This document shows positions 63,911 to 64,000 of a DNA stretch of 64,000 bases, in pieces. Location: assembly GCF_027942865.1 (NCBI RefSeq), contig NC_134529.1:29758760-29822759 (forward strand), given 5' to 3'. The first letter of the stretch is position 1, and the number at the start of each line of letters is the position of its first letter. Below the pieces are notes generated by a model. The model was not told the origin of the DNA. It made no database searches and saw only the letters and a program-made list of their open reading frames with translations. The position numbers and the translations under genes are program-made. The DNA is from Odontesthes bonariensis. Its lineage: Eukaryota; Chordata; Actinopteri; Atheriniformes; Atherinopsidae.

Positions 63911-64000
63911 AAACCCCAGAAAATAATGATCCTAACATCCCACCTGATTGTAAGGTACCACGGGTTTTTTAATGTGTAGTGGCTTCCATCTTAAAGCTTG

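Overview
The window is vertebrate nuclear DNA, almost certainly from a teleost fish. It has spliced genes with GT-AG introns, fish-typical transposons (hAT, piggyBac, PIF/Harbinger-like, THAP/TTAA elements, L1/Tx1-type and L2-type LINEs, tRNA-headed SINEs, Ty3/Gypsy) and long minisatellites. Four host genes are recognisable: slc16a10 (exon 1, minus, 3359-3632), rpf2 (nine exons, minus, 8421-26541), amd1 (complete coding region in nine exons, minus, 53642-60900) and cdk19 (exon 1, plus, 62058-62185). This is the order and relative orientation of the human 6q21 block CDK19-AMD1-(GTF3C6)-RPF2-SLC16A10. I could not find gtf3c6 or the short first coding exon of rpf2 in the interval where they are expected (26.5-51 kb).

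Layout. 1-2277 is an 11-bp minisatellite inside slc16a10 intron 1. 3.3-3.9 kb is slc16a10 exon 1 and its promoter. 4.6-7.6 kb holds a 9-bp GC-rich minisatellite, a solo LTR with target duplication, and LINE and hAT remnants. 8.4-26.5 kb is rpf2, whose introns are filled by an L1/Tx1-type LINE (itself hit by a 346-bp MITE), a hAT element broken by a piggyBac element, a SINE split by a second hAT, a third hAT split by a 604-bp element, and a 17-bp minisatellite of about 100 copies. 26.5-50.9 kb is a transposon-rich stretch: a TTAA-flanked MITE with a 31-base poly-G and a perfect hairpin, a young Gypsy element (29716-36971) whose 3' LTR was hit by a 2.3-kb TIR element, a LINE interrupted by 7 kb of other insertions, a 4.1-kb TTAA element carrying a P2X7-ballast-like gene plus a THAP ORF, an adjacent 1.2-kb TIR element with a second THAP exon, an L2-type LINE, a two-letter hexamer repeat and SINE/LINE tails. 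50.99-61.1 kb is amd1 with its long 3'UTR. 61.1-62.06 kb is the divergent amd1/cdk19 promoter interval, and the rest is cdk19 intron 1.

Function. The host genes are unrelated housekeeping or regulatory genes kept together by ancient synteny: a monocarboxylate-family transporter, a 5S-RNP/60S ribosome assembly factor, the S-adenosylmethionine decarboxylase of polyamine synthesis, and the Mediator kinase. The most specific regulatory signal is a six-codon upstream ORF in the amd1 leader, identical in peptide to the mammalian polyamine-sensing uORF. The most unusual coding content is the transposon-borne P2X7 C-terminal (ballast) domain gene. Exact target-site duplications let much of the insertion order be read directly.
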